DNA of 64,000 nucleotides from contig JADJQP010000001.1 of assembly GCA_016712665.1 (NCBI GenBank), positions 434,001 to 498,000 on the forward strand, given 5' to 3'. Both the position numbers and the translations under genes were made by a program. Position 1 is the first letter of the stretch. Each line of letters begins with the position of its first letter. The notes beneath the pieces were generated by a model. The model worked only from the letters and a program-made list of their open reading frames with translations, was not told the origin of the DNA and did no database searches. Shown piece after piece: positions 35,753-45,082 of this stretch. The DNA is from Bacteroidota bacterium. Its GTDB lineage: Bacteria; Bacteroidota; Bacteroidia; Chitinophagales; Chitinophagaceae.

Positions 35753-36450
35753 TGAATGGCATTAAAAAGGGTACAAACAAAGAGTCCGGCCGTTTCAGTT
35801 CTCAGTCGATTCACACCTAAGTGAATGGTTGAAAATTGATGTTGCCTGCACAAATGTACTTCATCTGCAGTAAAATCGCCTTCAGGGCCTATTAAAAATA
35901 GGGTTGACTTGCCAGGCCTCAGGGCATTTATGACAGAATTTTTTTCATATTCCTGACCACAATAGGCGATCAATTTTTGATCATATTCCGTTTCGATAAT
36001 TTCTTGCAAAGCCTTTGGCTCCCCAAGTGTTGGTAAATATGTTTGTTGCGATTGCAACATAGCAGCGGTCAATATTTTTTCAAATCGCTCTTTTTTGAAA
36101 TAATTTTTTTCGCTACGTTGGGTTAGTAAGGGGGTGATAGTTTCAATACCCATCTCACATACTTTTTCGAGCAACCATTCCATCCGCGACGGATTTTTGG
36201 TAAAGGCAATGGCTAGATGCAAGGGAGTCATTCTACGCTCTTCAAAAATTCTTTCCAACACGCTAATCTCCGCCTTTTTTTTTGAAATGGTTTTAATGCT
36301 GCACAAGTATTTTTCGCCCAATCCATTTGTTAGAAAAAATGATTCTCCTTCCCTCATTCGCAAAACCTGCAACATATAGTGCGTGTTGGCATCGCTGAGG
36401 ATAACAGAATCAGTAGTTAGATTGGGTTCAAAAAAATAGGGAATATTCAT
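35749..36450 (-). CDS. rsmE: 16S rRNA (uracil1498-N3)-methyltransferase
   Basis: 233 residues. SPOUT-class enzyme that methylates U1498 in the decoding site of 16S rRNA. An N-terminal PUA-like domain (NTHYMLQVLRMREGESFFLTNG) precedes the knotted SPOUT domain: LAIAFTKNPSRMEWLLEKVCEMGIETITPL, TAAMLQSQQTYLPTL, and the SAM-binding knot LFLIGPEGDFTADEV with LGVNRLRTETAGLF at the end. All hallmark residues are present. It lies between the zinc metallopeptidase (8-bp gap) and DUF4159 (4-bp overlap) in a probable operon. Confidence 0.95.
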   Translation of the reverse strand: MNIPYFFEPNLTTDSVILSDANTHYMLQVLRMREGESFFLTNGLGEKYLCSIKTISKKKAEISVLERIFEERRMTPLHLAIAFTKNPSRMEWLLEKVCEMGIETITPLLTQRSEKNYFKKERFEKILTAAMLQSQQTYLPTLGEPKALQEIIETEYDQKLIAYCGQEYEKNSVINALRPGKSTLFLIGPEGDFTADEVHLCRQHQFSTIHLGVNRLRTETAGLFVCTLFNAIQ

Positions 36451-36458
36451 GGTATACC

Positions 36459-37313
36459 TTACAGCACTTCTTTAAATGTGTCACCTTGATTGGGGTCACC
36501 GGTGGTGTATCCTTTTTTAAACCAATACATTCGTTGCTCAGAGGTACCATGGGTAAAGGCATCGGGCACCACATATCCTTGTGCCTGTTTCTGCAGACGA
36601 TCGTCGCCAACAGCATTGGCTGCGCTCATGGCTTCTTCTATATCGCCATCTTCGAGTGCATTATTGAGGGTTTGGTTGTAATGAGCCCATACTCCGGCTA
36701 AAAAATCGGCCTGCAGTTCTAAGGCAACTGAAAGCCGGTTGGCGCCTGCCTCATCGGTTCTTGCCTGCATTTGTCGCATTTTGGCGGTGGTACCTAGGAG
36801 GTTTTGTATATGATGTGCCACTTCGTGCGATATCACATAGGCGAAGGCAAAGTCGCCATGTGCACCAAGTCGTTGTGTAAGTTCATTAAAAAAAGATAGG
36901 GATAAATATATTTTTTGATCGGCGGGGCAATAAAATGGTCCGGTCTGTGCACTTGCCGTACCGCAGGGTGATTGGGTTGGTGTATTAAAAATTACCATAG
37001 TCGGTTTTTTATACTGTAGATTGCTTTCACTGAAAATTTTGGTCCAAATTTTCTCATTATCGGCTAGGGTTACAGAGGCAAAGGCCATCAGGTTTTTTTC
37101 TTCCTGCGATTTTTGACCAGCCGGACCACTGCTTTCGGTTTGTTGTCGCGAATTCGCAAAATCGCTAAGGAGCTGTTGCGGATCCCCACCCATCAACAGT
37201 CCCACAATGAGTAAAATAATGGCTAGCCTGCCACTTCCGGCTGCAATTTGTTTGCCGCTCATCCCTCTTCGATCTTCAATGTTTTCGCTTTGTTGCCTAC
37301 CTTGCCATTTCAT
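36459..37313 (-). CDS. Neutral zinc metallopeptidase, YpfJ family
   Basis: 284 residues. The N-terminus MKWQGRQQSENIEDRRG is the family signature, followed by a transmembrane helix (LAIILLIVGLLMG) and a Gln/Ser-rich linker. The catalytic region has the zincin motif VISHEVAHHIQNLLG (HExxH), with a downstream Glu in LELQADFLAGVWAHY as probable third ligand. The peptidase domain should face the periplasm. Substrate unknown. First gene of the probable operon with rsmE and DUF4159. Confidence 0.92.
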   Translation of the reverse strand: MKWQGRQQSENIEDRRGMSGKQIAAGSGRLAIILLIVGLLMGGDPQQLLSDFANSRQQTESSGPAGQKSQEEKNLMAFASVTLADNEKIWTKIFSESNLQYKKPTMVIFNTPTQSPCGTASAQTGPFYCPADQKIYLSLSFFNELTQRLGAHGDFAFAYVISHEVAHHIQNLLGTTAKMRQMQARTDEAGANRLSVALELQADFLAGVWAHYNQTLNNALEDGDIEEAMSAANAVGDDRLQKQAQGYVVPDAFTHGTSEQRMYWFKKGYTTGDPNQGDTFKEVL

Positions 37314-37545
37314 AATTTGCTCATTTAATGATTCAAAGAAACAAAATTTTTGTAATATTATGAACGGAATCTTACTGTATGAATTGGCTTTATTTTTGAA
37401 TTATTGCGTCCCCTAAGGTGCTGATCCATATGCTTTTTTCCTCGATAATCTATATATAACCTCGCAATCGCCGAAACCCATTTACTTATATAGGTTTGCA
37501 GTAAGTTATTTAGCAGGGGAAATAAAAAGGTCTCGCTCGTAGCTA

Positions 37546-38529
37546 TTAATTTTCATACAATACCTGCAATACGGTTTGACCTACTGCTTTAAGGGTTGCT
37601 TTATCAATTACCGAAATATTATCGCCATGCGTATGCCAGTAATCTCCAAAGCTTCCATTGGGTTTCAGATTGATGATATCTACGCAGGGAATTTGAGCCA
37701 GTTCATTTACCACCACATGATCATCGGTGATGGTACCGCCCTGTACATATCTAAAATAGTCGGAATATCCGATGCGATTGGCAATATCCCATATTTTGCG
37801 TTGTATATCAGGCGCATAATTTTGTGAAAATCCTTCCAAAGGAAATTGCGCACCTTTAGAGCCTACCATGTCTAAGCAGATTCCAAACTTGGCTTTATAA
37901 TTGGGTACATGTGGGTTTTTTGCCCAATGCTGTGTACCCAAACAATAGCTTTCTTCTGTCCATATACTTTTACCAACATCTTCGGCATCCACTAATAGGA
38001 TGTCTACTCCGACAGTCGGTTTTTGCGCTTTAATTTTTGAAGCAATTTCTAGCAAAACCGCCACACCGCTGGCACCATCATCTGCCGCCAGAATGGGCTT
38101 TTCGGTGCGGGCAGTATCTTCATCGGCCCAGGGCCTGCTATCCCAATGTGCCAATAATAAAATGCGTTCACTAGCCTGTACATTGAAAGAAGCAATGATA
38201 TTGATAGCCGGATAGGTATTGTTGGAGACTACTTGTTTGACAGTTGCTTTTTGAACATGTACCGTATCGGCATATTTTTTAAATTCGCTAATAAGCCAAG
38301 CGGCACATTTCGTTTGCGCAGGAGTTCCCGGTACACGTGGGCCAAAGGAGAGTTGCTTCACTATATATTGGTATGCCGTATCTGCATTAAAGATGGGCGC
38401 CACTACCGTACTGACAGGGGTGGTTTTATGGGCATTATCGTCTGATACGTTTACTTCCTCCTCATGGCAGGCAATAAAACCCATTATCAGTAGGAGGGAA
38501 AGTAAAATGGGGATACGAGTCTGAATCAT
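37546..38529 (-). CDS. M28-family glutaminyl-peptide cyclotransferase-like lipoprotein
   Basis: 327 residues; lipobox GFIAC (lipid Cys21). Zinc-exopeptidase fold as in glutaminyl cyclases: FGPRVPGTPAQTKCAAWL, LLAHWDSRPWADED (His/Asp), ILAADDGASGVAVLLEIA (metal Asp), VDILLVDAEDVGK, and a late TDDHVVVNELAQIPCVDII with a His. GPRVPGT and HWDSRP favour cyclotransferase, forming N-terminal pyroglutamate on exported proteins, rather than aminopeptidase. The ATG lies 4 nt past a TATTTTTG element, so the mRNA may be leaderless. Between 37314 and 37545 I see no gene. Confidence 0.88.
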   Translation of the reverse strand: MIQTRIPILLSLLLIMGFIACHEEEVNVSDDNAHKTTPVSTVVAPIFNADTAYQYIVKQLSFGPRVPGTPAQTKCAAWLISEFKKYADTVHVQKATVKQVVSNNTYPAINIIASFNVQASERILLLAHWDSRPWADEDTARTEKPILAADDGASGVAVLLEIASKIKAQKPTVGVDILLVDAEDVGKSIWTEESYCLGTQHWAKNPHVPNYKAKFGICLDMVGSKGAQFPLEGFSQNYAPDIQRKIWDIANRIGYSDYFRYVQGGTITDDHVVVNELAQIPCVDIINLKPNGSFGDYWHTHGDNISVIDKATLKAVGQTVLQVLYEN

Positions 38530-38533
38530 TGTT

Positions 38534-38541
38534 CAAAAATA
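38534..38541 (-). promoter_or_regulatory. -7 element of the M28 gene
   Basis: TATTTTTG on the minus strand, full match to TAnnTTTG, 4 nt from the ATG. TTTG candidates upstream are at non-ideal distances (15 and 24 bp). Confidence 0.5.
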
Positions 38542-38688
38542 AACGTTCATTTGTTACAAAAAAAACAAAATGCCAATAGTTATCACTATTAAACAAGTTA
38601 AGGAGGATAAAATGAAAGTTCACGGAATGCCTATCCGAATCGAATTACATGTAGAAAGGCTACGTTCTACTGTAACCCTTAATTGCAG

Positions 38689-39573
38689 TTACGGTAAATG
38701 AATTTCACTAGCTTGCAAAACCTCTTTGCTGGATCCCACTTTGTTCACAACACAAATTAAGTGGCAATTGTTTTTATTAATAACACTGGCAGGTAATACC
38801 ACATCAAACGTACGCTCAAAAACCACTCCCCTGCCTTTGGTAGGGGTGCTATTTAAAAAAGAAGAGCCTGCAAGCGGGGTAATTATTTTTCGCAATACAT
38901 GCATATGTTCATAGTCATCGATGGTAGTAGATGTAGAATCTTGCGCATCGATTACGTCATCCTCAATTAAGAATACCGAGTAGGCCAGCTCGGCAGTAAT
39001 GGTATCGGTAAATGTAACTTTCGATTTTAATCGATAATCCGTACCGTTTACAAATGCTTCGAGGTTGATATTGATGGGAGTGCTTTGCGACAGCATACCG
39101 GCAATAGTGGTTGCCCAATCTGTTTTACTATAAAAATAGGCATTTCCGGTATTTCCCTGATTGTTAGGCGCAGTCGTTCTATTGATAGCTGCGCTGGGTT
39201 TTGAAGGGTCACTGTTTCCTAAAAAATTTACCAAATCCAATGCATCCTGACTATTGAAATCGTATTTTGAAGGAGCTTGAAATGCGTTTAAAAAGGGAGA
39301 ATACACCGCAGTGGAAAGAATACGGTTTGGATGATTCGCTTTTAATGTTCGTAATTCGGCAGCACCATCGGGGCAATTGGTACAATGCACTCCTGTAGCC
39401 TCTTCAAAAAATAGGATACGTTGTTGTGGAGCCGGAATCGGCGTAACCATATACGTGGTGTCTGTAAACGAAACCGTTTCGTTTAAAATGAGTCCTGCAG
39501 GTGTTTGTTCTTTAATACAGCCTGCTGCAAAAAGCAAGGAGGTAGCAATGGCAAGAAAAAAATTGTTTTTCAT
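38689..39573 (-). CDS. Omp28-related lipoprotein
   Basis: 294 residues; lipobox FAAGC (lipid Cys19). Residues ~55-200 form a thioredoxin-like domain: RILFFEEATGVHCTNCPDGAAELRTL with the CTNC pair in the active-site position, as in the Omp28 family. A beta-rich C-terminal half follows (FTDTITAELAYSVFLIEDDV, YEHMHVLRKIITPLAG, VFERTFDVVLPA). The role is probably in outer-membrane or surface protein redox; Omp28 of P. gingivalis is a surface antigen. It follows the DUF6029 gene by 10 bp; the two are likely one transcript. Confidence 0.88.
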   Translation of the reverse strand: MKNNFFLAIATSLLFAAGCIKEQTPAGLILNETVSFTDTTYMVTPIPAPQQRILFFEEATGVHCTNCPDGAAELRTLKANHPNRILSTAVYSPFLNAFQAPSKYDFNSQDALDLVNFLGNSDPSKPSAAINRTTAPNNQGNTGNAYFYSKTDWATTIAGMLSQSTPININLEAFVNGTDYRLKSKVTFTDTITAELAYSVFLIEDDVIDAQDSTSTTIDDYEHMHVLRKIITPLAGSSFLNSTPTKGRGVVFERTFDVVLPASVINKNNCHLICVVNKVGSSKEVLQASEIHLP

Positions 39574-39583
39574 AATAAAAAAA

Positions 39584-41170
39584 TTAAAAGGTTGAAGTAA
39601 TACCTAATTTAAAACCACTGAAAGCCGGTTCGTATCGGCAAACCCCTCCTGTGCAATTGATACCATCTACTTGTTTCACATACTGAAGTGTGAAACGGTG
39701 AGGACCTACCACACGGGCAATAAACAAATTTGGATAATGAAGGGCTTTTTTTACATGCACTTTATTGGGTGCAATATTATACATATCCGAAATCGCAAAA
39801 CTCCATTTGGGAGCGATGCTAAATTCTAATAATCCAAAAACCCAAGATCCGTAATCTTGCTTCGTGCTCATGTATTGCAATTCTGTTCGAAGCGATTTTT
39901 TATTGTTTATTTTGTAAATCAACTCAAGGAAGGGGGTAATGGCATTAACGTCGGGATACTCTGATTTATTGACCTTTTGCTGATAAATGAATTGATTATA
40001 CAAAAGATATTGAGCCCCAAATCGTATAATAAAATCCTTTACACTTCTTATTTCGCCATCTGCATATACTTCTCTGAATAAAGTAGCGCCTGTGTCTAAC
40101 GAATTGATTTTGGTATAGGCCACATTAAAAGTCATGTTTTCATTAGGAGTTAGCATACCGGAAAGCGAACCGCCAAGTTCTGAAAATTGTGAAGGAGGGG
40201 TATACCGTGCAATTAAACGTTGTGGTCGAATCTGTGCTATAATGGGTTGCCAGTTATAAATACCTTGCAATAAAATTTCTTTTGGTGAACTGCGGAGTTC
40301 AAAATTTTCAGAACGTTTAATGGATGCATTCAAACCCCATTTGGCTTGCGCATATCCTAGTGTTGAGTACAAAACGGTTCCCCCTAAATTTTTCAACACA
40401 TTGGCATAATGGGTGGCCTCCTTTGATTTGGTGGCAGCTTCTACATACCAGCTAAAGTCGCCAAAATTTAAAGTATTGTAAAAGGTCATGGCAAAATTAT
40501 TGTAGGTGGGTTTATACCTTTCTGCCAATGGATAATTATTGATTTCGGATACTACATAATTAATACTTGCCTGATCCATGGTTCGGTTTACAATGCCAAT
40601 ACCGGGTGTGGTATGTGCTTTGCTACCTAAATCAAATTCCCCTTCGGCCGAAAAACCTTTAATAATGGGTTTGTAGCGGTCGAATAGATTTTTGGTTTGA
40701 CCTGTAAATCCTTTGAGCGTGGCATATTTACCGGCTCTGTATTTCAAATGCAAACCAAACAGCGCATTATCAATTAATAAGCCCCGGTCTTCGTAGGCTC
40801 TAAAAATAATTCCGCTTCCAATTTGGTCATATACATGTCCGGCCGTGATGGTTAGATTTTGAACTTCTTTGCTAAGGCTAAAGGTACCCAAGCCCGAAGC
40901 AGATAATGCACTGATTGGGTTTTGTAAATTGGAGTTATGAAATCCATCAAATCGCACGGCTGCCGTAAAACCTTTTACCGAGTATCGTAATGACAGCCAG
41001 CCTTCGCCTCCGCTCAAATAATTATCGTAAAGTGGATTTCCTGCAGCCTTGATATTGGTATCTCTTTGAAAAAAATTGACATTCATCATTAAATCACCTG
41101 ATAAATTCCCCCCTTGCGCCATTACCAAATTGGATGCGGCTACCAACAATGCCACTACTATTTTTCTCAT
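39584..41170 (-). CDS. DUF6029-family outer-membrane beta-barrel protein
   Basis: 528 residues from ATG 41170: signal peptide (RKIVVALLVAASNLVMAQ), then GGNLSGDLMMNVNFFQRD and a run of alternating amphipathic strands to the C-terminus (FTLQYVKQVDG ... FSGFKLGITSTF, ending in an aromatic residue as barrels do). Motifs VYDQIGSGIIFRAYEDRGLLIDNALFG and GKYATLKGFTGQ are typical of the DUF6029 family, which in Bacteroidota I recall next to Omp28-type genes. No plug domain, so not a TonB receptor. Substrate unknown. The start is supported by the TATATTTG element at 41191. Confidence 0.85.
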   Translation of the reverse strand: MRKIVVALLVAASNLVMAQGGNLSGDLMMNVNFFQRDTNIKAAGNPLYDNYLSGGEGWLSLRYSVKGFTAAVRFDGFHNSNLQNPISALSASGLGTFSLSKEVQNLTITAGHVYDQIGSGIIFRAYEDRGLLIDNALFGLHLKYRAGKYATLKGFTGQTKNLFDRYKPIIKGFSAEGEFDLGSKAHTTPGIGIVNRTMDQASINYVVSEINNYPLAERYKPTYNNFAMTFYNTLNFGDFSWYVEAATKSKEATHYANVLKNLGGTVLYSTLGYAQAKWGLNASIKRSENFELRSSPKEILLQGIYNWQPIIAQIRPQRLIARYTPPSQFSELGGSLSGMLTPNENMTFNVAYTKINSLDTGATLFREVYADGEIRSVKDFIIRFGAQYLLYNQFIYQQKVNKSEYPDVNAITPFLELIYKINNKKSLRTELQYMSTKQDYGSWVFGLLEFSIAPKWSFAISDMYNIAPNKVHVKKALHYPNLFIARVVGPHRFTLQYVKQVDGINCTGGVCRYEPAFSGFKLGITSTF

Positions 41171-41190
41171 AAAATGTACAATTAAAGAGA

Positions 41191-41198
41191 CAAATATA
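41191..41198 (-). promoter_or_regulatory. -7 element for the DUF6029-Omp28 pair
   Basis: TATATTTG on the minus strand, 20 nt before the ATG at 41170. No clear -33 TTTG. Confidence 0.5.
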
Positions 41199-41369
41199 AA
41201 AAAATTGTTTGAGATAATAAGTGAATCATCGCACCCAGCAGGCACTCGTCGCTTTATTGGCCGCTCGATATCCACCGCAAATCAAATTCAAACCTTCTTT
41301 TTGTGAGAATGTGATGCACATAGTTTTACTTTGTAATGGCAATTTTATGTTCACTTAATTCCTATAACC

Positions 41370-42416
41370 ATGCATTCTTACATTCATCCAAACCGAATTC
41401 GGCAAATCCTCTTTCTCGCTGTTTTGATTTTTTTGGGAATCATCCTCTATAAGGAATTGTATTTTTTGTTGAGCTCCCTCTTCGGTGCCATCACACTTTA
41501 TGTGATAATGCGCAACTGGATGATTAAAATGATTACCCGATTCAAAATGAAGAAATGGCTGGCGGCCTTGCTATTGATGTTGGTTTCTTTTGTGGTGCTT
41601 ATCATTCCTGTTGCCTGGATGGTTTCTGTTGCCTATAACAAAATACAGCCCTTTTTTCAAAACCCCGAAATTGTAAATAATGTATTTGAGCAAATTCATC
41701 ATTACCTTATCAAAAACTATCAAATCGATATACTTAATAAAGACAATGTGGCTAAAATCAATGGTCAGATAATGCCATTAGCACAAAAAACCATTGGAGG
41801 CACCTTATCTACTGTCGGCAGTGTGGTAATGATGTACCTGATGCTCTTTTTTATGCTCACCGAAACTGTTCATCTTGAACTCTGGATTCGAAAACATCTT
41901 CCGTTTAAAAATACCAATAACTATTCCTTTATTACAGAGTTTAGGGCCTTAGTGTACAGCAATGCACTGGGCATTCCTATTGTTGCCTTTGTGCAAGGCA
42001 TTGTAGCGTTAATAGGCTATTGGATTTTTGGTGTCGAAAGTTTTGTATTGATGGGCATGATTACCGCTATCAGTTCGGTGATACCGGTAATCGGTTCGGC
42101 AATGGTATGGATTCCATTGGCAATTTATACCTTGTCGTTGGGGGCGCAATGGCAAGGCGTTGGAGTGGCTCTGTGGGGCTTCCTTGTCATTGGTTCGGTT
42201 GATAATATTGCACGATTTGTATTGCAACGAAGATTGGCTGATGTGCATCCCTTGATTACCATTTTTGGAGTAATTATTGGTATTAATCTATTTGGGTTTA
42301 TTGGTGTGGTATTTGGTCCCTTGCTTATTTCCATGTTCTTGTTGTTAGTCAAAATTTATTTGAATGAATTTGGAAGGGCTGATGCCGATAGCCATAGTCC
42401 GGATGCGTTGCAATAG
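41370..42416 (+). CDS. AI-2E family transporter (UPF0118)
   Basis: 348 residues, about eight membrane segments. The family pattern is present: ILFLAVLIFLGIILYKELYFLLSSLFGAITLYV at the N-terminus, a central soluble stretch (YNKIQPFFQNPEIVNNVFEQIHHYLIKNY), and the C-terminal LIGYWIFGVESFVLMGMITAISSVIPVIGSAMVWIPLA with PVIG, then GVVFGPLLISMF. Members are reported as autoinducer-2 exporters or Na+/H+ antiporters; substrate cannot be read here. Single gene, start ATG 41370. Confidence 0.92.
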   Translation: MHSYIHPNRIRQILFLAVLIFLGIILYKELYFLLSSLFGAITLYVIMRNWMIKMITRFKMKKWLAALLLMLVSFVVLIIPVAWMVSVAYNKIQPFFQNPEIVNNVFEQIHHYLIKNYQIDILNKDNVAKINGQIMPLAQKTIGGTLSTVGSVVMMYLMLFFMLTETVHLELWIRKHLPFKNTNNYSFITEFRALVYSNALGIPIVAFVQGIVALIGYWIFGVESFVLMGMITAISSVIPVIGSAMVWIPLAIYTLSLGAQWQGVGVALWGFLVIGSVDNIARFVLQRRLADVHPLITIFGVIIGINLFGFIGVVFGPLLISMFLLLVKIYLNEFGRADADSHSPDALQ

Positions 42417-42599
42417 GGGCTGCGCCATATACTACTACGGGTACTTTTTTGGTACAAGTCGTACGCAATCACTTTTGTGAAATCTTGATAAAAGGACCTC
42501 AAATATTTCTAGTATTGCATATCATTTTGTATCTTGTAAACAATGCAAGGTTTCAGTATGATGCCGAATGGGTCTTTAAAAAAATAAAAATAAAGTATT

Positions 42600-42944
42600 A
42601 TGGAAGAGAGTCGTTTTGATACCAAAACCGTTTTAGAAAATATTGAAGCGTATAGCAAAACCTCCTTTGAATTGTTTAAACTAAAAACGGTAGATAAATT
42701 GGCGGATATTCTTTCGGGTATTGCGTCCTATTCTGTTTTGTTGGTATTTATTTTGATGTTTTTTTTGGTAGGCAATATTGCCTTTGCTTTGTGGCTGGGT
42801 GAGCTTTCAGGAAAATTATTATATGGCTTTTTGATGCTGACGGGCTTGTATGCAGGCATCTTGCTATTGTTCATCTTATTTAGACGAAAGTGGATCAAAG
42901 AACCCATCGCCAATACCTTGATTCAAAAACTCCTAAAAGATTAA
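42600..42944 (+). CDS. Small membrane protein, holin-X/DUF1469-like
   Basis: 114 residues. An amphipathic N-terminal helix (VLENIEAYSKTSFELFKLKTVDKLADILSG) is followed by two membrane helices (SVLLVFILMFFLVGNIAFALWLG and LLYGFLMLTGLYAGILLLFILF) and a basic end. This matches the layout of the phage-holin-X/DUF1469 group of chromosomal two-helix proteins, whose role is unknown; it is not evidence of a prophage. The next small gene begins 2 bp after its stop, so the two are probably co-translated. Confidence 0.75.
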   Translation: MEESRFDTKTVLENIEAYSKTSFELFKLKTVDKLADILSGIASYSVLLVFILMFFLVGNIAFALWLGELSGKLLYGFLMLTGLYAGILLLFILFRRKWIKEPIANTLIQKLLKD

Positions 42945-42946
42945 CG

Positions 42947-43390
42947 ATGAAAACGCCCAACAATGTTGCCGGCATCAAAGAAGCGATTGCCGAACTGGAG
43001 CAACAACAAACGATGCAAATGGATGCGCTGAAGCAAAATGCTACTGAATTGTATGAGCATTTGAAACCGGTCAATCTTTTAAAACGAACTCTTGAAAATA
43101 CCATTCCCATCGATTCTGTAAAAAAGACCATCTTAAGCAATGCCCTGGGATTAGCCACCGGTTATCTTACGCAAAAGGTCCTGATAAAAAATAAGGATAC
43201 CTTTTCGGGTAAAATTTTGAGCACTCTGGTAAATTTATTAGTGGCACATGCAGTGACTCATAACGCAGATACCATCAAGAATTGGGGAGAGCAATTAATG
43301 GGATATCTTTCCAAAGTAAAAAATCAGGAAGAGTCCGTATCGAGGCACGAGGAGGAACAACGAAACTTGCAGGATTCCTCAGAGAAGTAA
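42947..43390 (+). CDS. Conserved small protein partnered with the two-helix membrane protein
   Basis: 147 residues from ATG 42947. N-terminal coiled-coil (GIKEAIAELEQQQTMQMDALKQNATELYEHLKP), then a basic amphipathic stretch (NTIPIDSVKKTILSNALGLATGYLTQKVLIKN), a moderately hydrophobic segment (KILSTLVNLLVAHAVTH), and a charged tail. No family recognised with confidence; position and composition suggest a partner of the upstream holin-X-like protein. ATG 42947 was chosen over the longer frame, which overlaps the upstream gene. Confidence 0.75.
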   Translation: MKTPNNVAGIKEAIAELEQQQTMQMDALKQNATELYEHLKPVNLLKRTLENTIPIDSVKKTILSNALGLATGYLTQKVLIKNKDTFSGKILSTLVNLLVAHAVTHNADTIKNWGEQLMGYLSKVKNQEESVSRHEEEQRNLQDSSEK

Positions 43391-43447
43391 AGAAATGTTT
43401 ATTTGACAAAGCAATTTATCGCTCCTATTATCTTAGTCTCCCATGCT

Positions 43448-45082
43448 TTACTTAGTAATCTTTTCAACCAGTACTTGGCCTGTAGTTTTGTCTGTACATC
43501 GCAGTACATAGTGACCGGGGGCATATCCTTGCAAACCATCTAATAGAATCGATGAAAGACCGCTGGCGAATGTTGGATTCCATTCCTGTAAAAGGCGACC
43601 GGTAATATCTAGAAATTGAATGTTGATTTCTGTGGATTCCGTATTCAAACGATGCAACACCAATGTCGACACAAAGGGGTTTGGAAATATGTGTATCTGC
43701 GACGGCGTCGGATCGGCTGGTGCAACGCGCAGCATATTGGATACCCTGGTGCGCTGATCTAGGTCAACAAATCGGATTCGATAAAATAGAGACAGGCTAT
43801 TGATGTTGCTCGGCAAGTGGTCGTCAAAGGTATAGAAGGTTTTAGAGTCGATCATTGTACCGGCATTCATAGTACCTACTTCAGCAAAATGTTCCCCATC
43901 TTGGCTTCTTTCTATTATGAAGTTTTGATTGGCAGCATAGCCTTCCGCAAACCAGGAAACTTCACAAAGGGTGGGCGTTTTGAGAACGGCAGCTGTGGTC
44001 CTTAATTCGGTAATTGATAACGGAAAACCACCGCCAAAAAGGTTGTCATAATTATTGGCATATTGATAAACGTTTGCGCAATTGTTGGTTGCATCCCAAT
44101 TGATAGACCATGTCATCATTCCTCTTAGGTTTGGATAGCCACCAATATTGAATAAGGTATAGGAAGCAGGCTTAGGGCCCATGCCTCGTAGATATTTAAT
44201 GGCTGCGTTAACGGTGGCCGAGTCTGTGAAGCCACCACCGGCAGCATTTGAACAAGCGGGTAAGCCTACTGCAACTTTGCTAGCCGGTAATCCTGTAAAA
44301 AAACCACCAGCTGTATTAAACCCCTGTATTACAGCCTCTGTCATGGCGATGATAAAATCGGCAGTTCCTTGTGTATAAATATTGGCATCGATGCCATACA
44401 TGGAGCCACTATTATACAGTTGCACGTGCAGCACATCAATCGAATCTCTTAATGCATGAATGATGGGTAAGTAACCGCCCCAGATACCACCAAAAGCTGA
44501 CTGACCGCCCTGTACATAAGCGGTTTCAGGAGCCATGGTAAGCAAGAGTTTTTTTGAATGCGTCACTTGATAATTGGACATGATTTGTTTAATGGCATCA
44601 ATCAAGTTGATTTGGGCAATACTGGCTGGCGCTGCAATGGTGCCACCGCTTACCATGATGGAGCTTCCATGTTCGATATCGATATCGATTCCATCAAAAC
44701 CATAGGTATTTAATAGAGCTGTCATTGAATTGATAAATGCATTTTTATTGGCTAAGGTAGTTAGGTCAATACTGGTGGTGGCTCCACCGATACTTAGCAG
44801 CACCTTTTTGCCTTGGCTTTGCAAGCTTTGCATTTTTGAAATGAATAGATTCTGTGGAATCATATCGGGTGTAAAGAGCATGGTCATATCGGAGGGAGAA
44901 GTAGGCACTGCAAATGAGACCTCAATAACATTATACCGATTATCAATGGCATCTAGCTGCACATAGGGGGCGCTCACATCATTCCAATTGTGCCAATAGC
45001 CGATTAAGGCCGGGTTGGGAATTTGCGCCTGCGTCATAAAGGATATTGAAACCCAAAAAAGTAAACGTAGAAAATGATTCAT
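43448..45082 (-). CDS. GH18 chitinase with T9SS sorting tail
   Basis: 544 residues: signal peptide (~1-20, ends TQAQ), GH18 TIM barrel (~22-350) and a C-terminal T9SS type A domain (IHIFPNPFVSTLVLHRL ... GHYVLRCTDKTTG). The catalytic motif DGIDIDIE (D130, D133, D135, E137) is intact, with E137 as acid. Other barrel motifs are ALIGYWHNW, KVLLSIGGA, LTMAPETAYVQGG and MTWSINWDATNN. It resembles bacterial endo-chitinases of the ChiD/B. circulans D1 type. Predicted surface or secreted chitin degradation. No chitin-binding domain is visible. The flanking 420 bp upstream hold nothing convincing. Confidence 0.93.
   Translation of the reverse strand: MNHFLRLLFWVSISFMTQAQIPNPALIGYWHNWNDVSAPYVQLDAIDNRYNVIEVSFAVPTSPSDMTMLFTPDMIPQNLFISKMQSLQSQGKKVLLSIGGATTSIDLTTLANKNAFINSMTALLNTYGFDGIDIDIEHGSSIMVSGGTIAAPASIAQINLIDAIKQIMSNYQVTHSKKLLLTMAPETAYVQGGQSAFGGIWGGYLPIIHALRDSIDVLHVQLYNSGSMYGIDANIYTQGTADFIIAMTEAVIQGFNTAGGFFTGLPASKVAVGLPACSNAAGGGFTDSATVNAAIKYLRGMGPKPASYTLFNIGGYPNLRGMMTWSINWDATNNCANVYQYANNYDNLFGGGFPLSITELRTTAAVLKTPTLCEVSWFAEGYAANQNFIIERSQDGEHFAEVGTMNAGTMIDSKTFYTFDDHLPSNINSLSLFYRIRFVDLDQRTRVSNMLRVAPADPTPSQIHIFPNPFVSTLVLHRLNTESTEINIQFLDITGRLLQEWNPTFASGLSSILLDGLQGYAPGHYVLRCTDKTTGQVLVEKITK

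Noticed and set aside
42600..43390. Prophage lysis cassette
   Set aside because: Only a holin-like layout; no endolysin, structural or integrase genes nearby.
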